Assembly (NCBI RefSeq): GCF_000498955.2
Contig: NZ_AYGX02000083.1
Coordinates: forward strand, 39,457 to 92,773
Direction: 5' to 3'
From: Lactiplantibacillus fabifermentans DSM 21115
GTDB lineage: Bacteria > Bacillota > Bacilli > Lactobacillales > Lactobacillaceae
DNA length: 53,317 nucleotides
The position numbers and the translations under genes are program-made. Shown here one piece after another: positions 48,264-53,317 of this stretch. The first letter of the stretch is position 1, and every line of letters begins with the position of its first letter. The notes beneath the pieces are model-generated. The model was not told the DNA's origin, searched no databases, and saw nothing but the letters and a program-made list of their open reading frames with translations.

Positions 48264-49730
48264 TTAATCCTTATAAACCCATTGGCGATCATCACGCGTT
48301 AATAAGTCGTCGGCCGCTTGTGGGCCCATCGAACCAGGGGCGTAATTAGGAAATTCCGGTTGATGTTCATCCCAATACTTTTGAATAACATCAACGAACT
48401 TCCAAGAAGCCGCAACTTGATGCCAGTGTGTAAAGTTCGTCGCATCGCCGTTTAAAATATCATGTAATAAACGTTCGTAAGCTTCGGGACTGTCGGCTAA
48501 TTCTTGCGCATCGTGTTGATAGTGCAAGTTGACTGGCATGGTGGCGAAGCCTTGACCAACTTGTTTACCAGTCATTTGTAAGTCAAAACCAGCTTCCGGT
48601 TCAACATTGATGGTTAAAACGTTAGTCGCTAATTGATTTTCCGCTGATAAATTTTGGAAAATATTCGTTAACGGTTGTTTGAAGACGACATCAATGCGGG
48701 TGAACTTGTCTTTCAACCGTTTCCCGGTCCGAACGTAGAACGGCACGCCAGACCAACGTTCGTTATCAATCATGATTTTACCGGCCACGAATGAATCCAT
48801 CGTTGAGTCCGGTTCAATCTTGTCTTCTTGACGATAACCGGTGACGGTATCAGTCGCGCCGTATTGACCGCGAACGAAATTCGTTGAGACTTCGTCGGAG
48901 GTATATTGATGCAAACTTTCTAAGACTTTGACTTTTTCGGCGTTGACACCGTCTTCGTCAAAGTTAGCCGGTTGTTCCATCGTTAATAAGCTCAAGATTT
49001 GTAAAATATGGTTTTGAACCATATCGCGCAACGCGCCGCTATTATCGTAATACACGGCCCGTTCTTCCACGCCTAATTTTTCGCTCAACGTAATTTGGAC
49101 GTTATCGATGTAGTCGTGGTTCCATAAAGCTTCCAAAATTTGATTACCAAAACGCATGGCCGGAATGTTTTGAATCATTTCCTTACCTAAATAATGGTCG
49201 ATGCGATAAATTTGGTTTTCGTTGAAAGTTGCGGAAAGTTGGTCATTGAGTTCCTTGGCAGTCGCATAGTCGCGGCCAAAAGGCTTTTCGATGATCACGC
49301 GGTTGAAACCGTTGGGCGTTAAAATGTTTTCGGAACGTAAATGTGAGGCAATTGTCCCAAAGAAGTTCGGGGCCATCGCCAAATAGAAAATCCGATTACC
49401 TTGTAAGCCATATTGATCATCCAATTTTTGTGACAACTTTTTCAACGTGATGTAGTGTTGCACATCAGTCACATCGTGGGATTGATAATAAAAATGGCTG
49501 GCGAATTTTTGTACAAGGGCGTCATCAACATCTAAGTCCGCTAATGAATCCGCAATGACTTCGTGATAATGTTCATCGGTCCAAGGGCGCCGGGCCGTCC
49601 CAATGACGGCAAAATGGTCTTGCAGATACCCTTTGCGATATAAATTAAATAATGAAGGGTAGAGCTTCCGGCGGGCTAAGTCGCCAGTGCCACCAAAAAT
49701 GGTGAACAGGGCAATTTTTTCTTTACTCAT
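48264..49730 (-). CDS. zwf: Glucose-6-phosphate 1-dehydrogenase
   Basis: First enzyme of the oxidative pentose phosphate route, giving NADPH and, after further steps, ribose 5-phosphate for nucleotide synthesis. The protein has 488 residues. The dinucleotide motif F-G-G-T-G-D-L-A-R-R-K lies at the N-terminus, with I-I-E-K-P-F-G-R-D and the active site R-I-D-H-Y-L-G-K-E-M. The GTG at 49739 lies within the AAGAAGTG ribosome binding region, so the ATG at 49730 is preferred. Confidence 0.95.
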   Translation of the reverse strand: MSKEKIALFTIFGGTGDLARRKLYPSLFNLYRKGYLQDHFAVIGTARRPWTDEHYHEVIADSLADLDVDDALVQKFASHFYYQSHDVTDVQHYITLKKLSQKLDDQYGLQGNRIFYLAMAPNFFGTIASHLRSENILTPNGFNRVIIEKPFGRDYATAKELNDQLSATFNENQIYRIDHYLGKEMIQNIPAMRFGNQILEALWNHDYIDNVQITLSEKLGVEERAVYYDNSGALRDMVQNHILQILSLLTMEQPANFDEDGVNAEKVKVLESLHQYTSDEVSTNFVRGQYGATDTVTGYRQEDKIEPDSTMDSFVAGKIMIDNERWSGVPFYVRTGKRLKDKFTRIDVVFKQPLTNIFQNLSAENQLATNVLTINVEPEAGFDLQMTGKQVGQGFATMPVNLHYQHDAQELADSPEAYERLLHDILNGDATNFTHWHQVAASWKFVDVIQKYWDEHQPEFPNYAPGSMGPQAADDLLTRDDRQWVYKD

Positions 49731-49845
49731 CAATTTCACTTCTTTACTAGGAATATTTATGATTATTTGGAATTAAGTTTCAAAATTGTAAAAGCTACCA
49801 TTACCAATATTAAGCATTTGAGCTCAATGGTCAATTATTAAGCAC

Positions 49846-50199
49846 TTATTGCTTAGAGTGGGGGTCATCAGGAAATTGGCGCCGCAATTCACGTTCCGTG
49901 GCGACAACTTGCAAGATTAGGCCAATTCCTAGTCCTAAAGCTTGCATGTTAACGCTTTGGAGCCACGTGATGTTGAAGACGCCCCCGATGAGCGCTCCGA
50001 GCAATAAGATCGTGAAGATCTCGATGCCGAACATTGTATAAAATCGTTGGGCAAAACGCCAAGTTTCTTCATTGTTAATGGCGCGGCGGGACATATAACC
50101 GGCTAATGAACGCATCTTTGGCATGCGGATTCGCTGATATATCCAAATCAATAAAATGACTAGGAAGGCCGCCGCTAGACCAAAGCTATTACTCGACAT
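49846..50199 (-). CDS. Small membrane protein, SdpI-like domain
   Basis: A 117-residue protein with three hydrophobic stretches (about 7-22, 56-75, 84-99). The segment M-S-R-R-A-I-N-N-E-E-T-W-R-F-A-Q-R-F matches the R-T-x-x-S-x-x-x-x-x-T-W-x-x-A-Q pattern of the SdpI domain. In Bacillus SdpI this domain is part of toxin immunity and signalling. The N-terminal DUF1648 part is missing but a DUF1648-like protein is encoded at 34803. The last 18 residues are charged. GAGGT precedes the ATG. Function is not established. Confidence 0.7.
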   Translation of the reverse strand: MSSNSFGLAAAFLVILLIWIYQRIRMPKMRSLAGYMSRRAINNEETWRFAQRFYTMFGIEIFTILLLGALIGGVFNITWLQSVNMQALGLGIGLILQVVATERELRRQFPDDPHSKQ

Positions 50200-50430
50200 A
50201 TTGCTACCTCGCTTTTCGTAAAATCAGCCGTTTTGGCGCGCTTGTTTATATTATAGCAATCATTAGGGTGACTAGTCGACAATCAGAATTAAAAAAGGTT
50301 ATTTTAGAATTTATCCAATAATATTTATATCTTAATGGGGAAGCGGACCCCTAGTCGCATCAGTAGGCACAACCGCGTTGAGCGTGTATACTTAAACATA
50401 ATAACAAAATTTTGAGGAGGATTTTTTTAG

Positions 50431-51816
50431 ATGACAACTTATCGTGAAGAAGCCGACACCCTAGGACCGGTTAAAATTCCCGCAGATGCTTTATGGGGCC
50501 CGCAAACAGAGCGAAGTCGCCACAATTTCCCCCACGGCGCGTTAATGCCAGTACAAGTGATTCGCGCCTTATTACAAATTAAGCAAGCTGCGGCACAAGT
50601 CAATCAGAAATTAGGGACGTTGGCCCCGGCCAAAGCCGTGGTGATTGAACAAACCGTGCGTCAATTGTTAGCCTTAGATGATGCGGCGTTGATGGCGGAC
50701 TTCCCGTTACACGTTTATCAGACGGGGTCCGGGACGCAGACTAATATGAACGTCAATGAAGTTTTAGCCCACTTAGCGGCTAAAATTGACCCGGCGACAC
50801 CTGTATTGCTGAATGACGACTTAAACCAATCGCAAAGTTCGAACGATACGTTTCCAACCGCGATGAATATCGTGGCAACGTTAGCTTTAAAGCCTTTGGA
50901 AACCCAGTTAGAAGCTTTGATTGCAGCCTTAACGGTCAAGCAACAGCAATATTGGCGGACGGTTAAGATTGGCCGGACCCACTTGCAAGACGCGACGCCG
51001 TTGACCTTTGGGCAAGAAGTCAGTGGTTGGGTCAGCATGTTGCAACATGATTTACACTACTTGCAACAATTAGCACCAACGCTGTTAGAATTACCGATTG
51101 GTGGCACGGCAGTCGGAACTGGGTTAAATACGCAGCCTAGTTTTGCAACTGATATGACGACCCAACTGGCTGCGGCTTATGGGGTGGACTTTGTCACCGC
51201 CGATAATGACTTTGCCGGTTTGGCGGCCCATTCCGGACTGAATGTCGTGCATGGCGCGTTGAAAACGTTAGCGGCTGACCTGGTCAAGATTGGCAATGAT
51301 ATTCGCTTCTTAGCAAGTGGCCCGCGGGCGGGGTATGGCGAATTAACGATTCCGGCCAATGAACCGGGTTCATCGATTATGCCGGGTAAAGTCAACCCGA
51401 CCCAGATTGAAGCCTTGACGATGGCCGCTGCGCGCGTGATGGGCAATGATACGACCATTGATTTTGCGGCTAGCCAAGGTAACTTTGAAATGAACGTTTA
51501 CAAACCCGTAATTATCGCGGCCTTTTTGGAATCGACCGAATTATTGAGTGGGACGATTGAAGGCTTAACGACTAAATTAGTGGTTGGTTTAACGGTCAAT
51601 GAGGACCGGATGCGGGCATTAGTCGACGAGTCATTGATGACCGTCACGGCGCTTTCACCACACATTGGGTACCATCATGCCGCTGAAATTGCCCAATTGG
51701 CTGAAAAAGAAGGCACTACTTTACGTACCGCCGCTTTGAAGACTGGCTATGTTCAAGGCGAAGATTTCGATCAATGGGTCGATCCTTTAAAGATGACTAA
51801 TATTGATCGTCATTAA
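50431..51816 (+). CDS. fumC: Fumarate hydratase, class II
   Basis: Interconverts fumarate and malate without iron. The protein has 461 residues. T-G-S-G-T-Q-T-N-M-N-V-N-E-V and the signature G-S-S-I-M-P-G-K-V-N-P are present. Fumarate is released by PurB in purine synthesis and argininosuccinate lyase, and lactobacilli also reduce malate-derived fumarate, so several roles are possible. GAGGAGG lies 8-9 bases before the ATG. The MFS gene follows after 26 bp, probably in the same transcript. Confidence 0.95.
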   Translation: MTTYREEADTLGPVKIPADALWGPQTERSRHNFPHGALMPVQVIRALLQIKQAAAQVNQKLGTLAPAKAVVIEQTVRQLLALDDAALMADFPLHVYQTGSGTQTNMNVNEVLAHLAAKIDPATPVLLNDDLNQSQSSNDTFPTAMNIVATLALKPLETQLEALIAALTVKQQQYWRTVKIGRTHLQDATPLTFGQEVSGWVSMLQHDLHYLQQLAPTLLELPIGGTAVGTGLNTQPSFATDMTTQLAAAYGVDFVTADNDFAGLAAHSGLNVVHGALKTLAADLVKIGNDIRFLASGPRAGYGELTIPANEPGSSIMPGKVNPTQIEALTMAAARVMGNDTTIDFAASQGNFEMNVYKPVIIAAFLESTELLSGTIEGLTTKLVVGLTVNEDRMRALVDESLMTVTALSPHIGYHHAAEIAQLAEKEGTTLRTAALKTGYVQGEDFDQWVDPLKMTNIDRH

Positions 51817-51842
51817 TTTATAGAGAAACTCCGGGTGACAGC

Positions 51843-53015
51843 ATGCAAAAAGAAGTCCGGCTACGGTGGTTATTTATTGCGAACTTGCTGAATAACGCCG
51901 GCGCCGCGTTCATGTGGCCGTTGACGACGGTCTACATGCACAATTATTTGAAACAAACCTTAACGTTTTCAGGGATCGTCTTATTTTGCATGTCCTTGGC
52001 AATGATTTTAGGTAATTATGTTGGCGGTCGCTTATTTGACCATTGGCGGCCGTACTATACGGCGTTGTTAGGCGGGACCATTTCGACGTTGACGTTGGCG
52101 ACCTTAATTTTTTGGCACAGCTTGTGGCCATATGCCGCCGGGTTAATTATCGTTGGTTTTGGTGATGGGATTAGTATGACGGTCGTAAATTCGTATGCGG
52201 CCACGGTCACGACGAAGTCCAATCGCTACGTGTTCAACATGTTGTATTTAGCGTTGAATGTCGGGGTCGTGATTGGGACACTACTCGTCGGGTACTTACT
52301 CGACTTAGGGATTAATGTCGTGTTTGCCGTGACGACGGCTTGTTATATTGGCTTGATGGTGATTGTTTTGAGCACGTTCAATGTTGACGTCAACTCAATT
52401 ACTAATGATGACCACGCGGAAAAACAGCGGGGCACCGATACGACGCCCGCCAGTCACCGCCAGTTAATTTGGACCATCTGCTTAATGATTTTTTCAATCT
52501 ATATGAGTTACGCCTTATGGGAAAGTTTGTTGTCGGTCCACATGACAAACTTAGGGATTCCGTTCCGCAGTTACAGTGAAGTTTGGACGATCAATGGCTT
52601 GCTCATTATTGTGAGTCAGCCGATTGTGACCTTGTTCAACGAAAAGTTCAAAATTGGCACCCAAATTGGGTTTGGGATTACCTTATTTGCCTTATCGTTT
52701 TTAGGACTAGTCTTTGCCCGTCAATATATTGATTTTATTATTATCATGGTGGTGCTAACGATTGGGGAAGTTATTGGCTTACCAATCGTGCCTGCGTGGG
52801 TCGATGATATGGCAGCGCCCACGCAACGTGGTAAATATCAAGGGCGCTTCAATATGGCCTTGTCGCTTGGACGGGCTGTCGGGCCACTCTTCGGCGGGAT
52901 GATGGTCGCACAATTTTCGTACGCCACGTTGTTTATGACGGTCACGATACTAATGTTAGTTACGTTAGCATTAGTACTCGTCAAGGCGCGTCGCGAACAT
53001 TTGTGGAATGGTTAA
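51843..53015 (+). CDS. MFS transporter, DHA1-like
   Basis: A 390-residue protein with about 12 hydrophobic segments, a cytoplasmic loop near residue 185-205 and the MFS loop G-N-Y-V-G-G-R-L-F-D-H-W-R-P between helices 2 and 3. The group includes drug exporters of the YttB/YdhP type in Firmicutes. The substrate is unknown; co-transcription with fumC could point to a dicarboxylate, but the family does not require it. GGGTG is a modest ribosome binding site before the ATG. Confidence 0.85.
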   Translation: MQKEVRLRWLFIANLLNNAGAAFMWPLTTVYMHNYLKQTLTFSGIVLFCMSLAMILGNYVGGRLFDHWRPYYTALLGGTISTLTLATLIFWHSLWPYAAGLIIVGFGDGISMTVVNSYAATVTTKSNRYVFNMLYLALNVGVVIGTLLVGYLLDLGINVVFAVTTACYIGLMVIVLSTFNVDVNSITNDDHAEKQRGTDTTPASHRQLIWTICLMIFSIYMSYALWESLLSVHMTNLGIPFRSYSEVWTINGLLIIVSQPIVTLFNEKFKIGTQIGFGITLFALSFLGLVFARQYIDFIIIMVVLTIGEVIGLPIVPAWVDDMAAPTQRGKYQGRFNMALSLGRAVGPLFGGMMVAQFSYATLFMTVTILMLVTLALVLVKARREHLWNG

Positions 53016-53149
53016 TAATTAGTTGCGTCAAAACATTGCCAATGAGACAAAAGTCTTCGAACGTTGACCTCCAGCAGGTTAACCTGTTGCTCGTATCGGG
53101 ACCAGCTGGCGCCAAAAAGCGGTCGCTTGATTACACTTATTATATGAAC

Positions 53150-53203
53150 AACTACAAGAAAGGATCCGCACTATTTGCTAGTGGCGGATCCTTTCTTGTA
53201 GTT
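53150..53203. terminator. Long perfect hairpin downstream of the MFS gene
   Basis: The arms 53150-53169 and 53184-53203 are perfectly complementary over 20 bp, extended inward by ACTA/TAGT. No T run follows on either strand, so it is not a classic terminator. It could be a transcript end protected by structure, or a repeat element. A 69-codon frame across it is not believed. Confidence 0.5.
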
Positions 53204-53317
53204 GGTTATTGATGGCTATTTTTGATTAGACTAACTGTCATTGAAAATATTCAAACACAATTTCATATGGTAGATTGTAAAATTAATCCGAACGCTGTTC
53301 GGACAAAAAAGATCAGC
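53204..53317. other. Right-edge spacer with a palindrome
   Basis: No gene is seen. TCCGAAC-GCT-GTTCGGA at 53287-53303 is a perfect 7-bp inverted repeat with a 3-base centre. It may be an operator for a gene beyond the edge. It is not followed by a T run. Confidence 0.4.

Noticed and set aside
53071-53090. CAGGTTAACCTG palindrome with a nearby CCTCCAGC as a fifth cloverleaf
   Set aside because: Only one short match to the family flank and no outer helix could be built.
53003-53212. 69-codon frame across the end of the MFS gene and the hairpin
   Set aside because: Overlaps the MFS stop and a perfect inverted repeat; no ribosome binding site.
53287-53303. TCCGAAC-GCT-GTTCGGA as PurBox, LexA box or terminator
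   Set aside because: The 3-base centre fits neither PurR nor LexA, and no T run follows.

Overview
The window looks like chromosome from a lactic acid bacterium of the Lactiplantibacillus plantarum group. The evidence is gene content and order: a complete pur operon, two NCS2 permeases, a PyrR-attenuated pyr operon without pyrK, rexB-rexA type AddB/AddA, dapA plus an aminotransferase, zwf and fumC. Low-GC Firmicute signals (strong AGGAGG ribosome binding sites, T-box, PyrR attenuators, guanine riboswitch) agree. The species call rests on memory of the group, not on a search.

Region by region. 1-6120: a membrane-anchored lipase-like hydrolase, an alpha-carbonic anhydrase, a Tyr/Ser phosphatase and two consecutive flavin reductases. 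The second reductase carries a PAS-like domain and a tail with four D-x-V-S-G-A-S motifs that look like ApbE flavinylation sites. 6247-17648: purE-K-C-S-Q-L-F-M-N-H-D, tightly overlapped, from one strong promoter with an upstream PurBox. 17664-19171: a Met-type T-box and a short (core) MetE-like methionine synthase. 19259-19513: a small membrane-protein gene broken by one TAA codon. 20044-24776 (minus strand): two purine permeases and a PucR-type regulator. The pbuX-like permease has both a PurBox and a guanine riboswitch. The AzgA/PbuG-like permease has a PurBox and appears to lack any ATG/GTG/TTG start. 24998-34652: pyrR-B-C-carA-carB-D-F-E with two PyrR attenuators. 34803-42804: a DUF1648-like membrane protein and addB-addA behind a candidate LexA box. 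42844-53015: a GNAT, an SDR-like protein, aminotransferase-dapA divergent from a MocR-type regulator, a hypothetical gene, zwf, an SdpI-like membrane protein, fumC and an MFS transporter.

The genes form a nucleotide-supply block: de novo IMP (pur), purine salvage uptake (two permeases) and UMP (pyr). Purine control is by PurR plus a guanine riboswitch; pyrimidine control is by PyrR. carA/carB supply carbamoyl phosphate.

The most unusual findings are: (1) the multi-flavinylation tail on a soluble flavin reductase; (2) four intergenic cloverleaf elements of about 165-175 bp whose outer helix changes sequence between copies but stays base-paired; (3) a MocR regulator whose PLP-binding lysine is replaced by arginine; and (4) a permease gene that seems to need an AUU start. 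Many starts were moved downstream of the longest reading frame because the upstream GTG or TTG lies inside or before the ribosome binding site.
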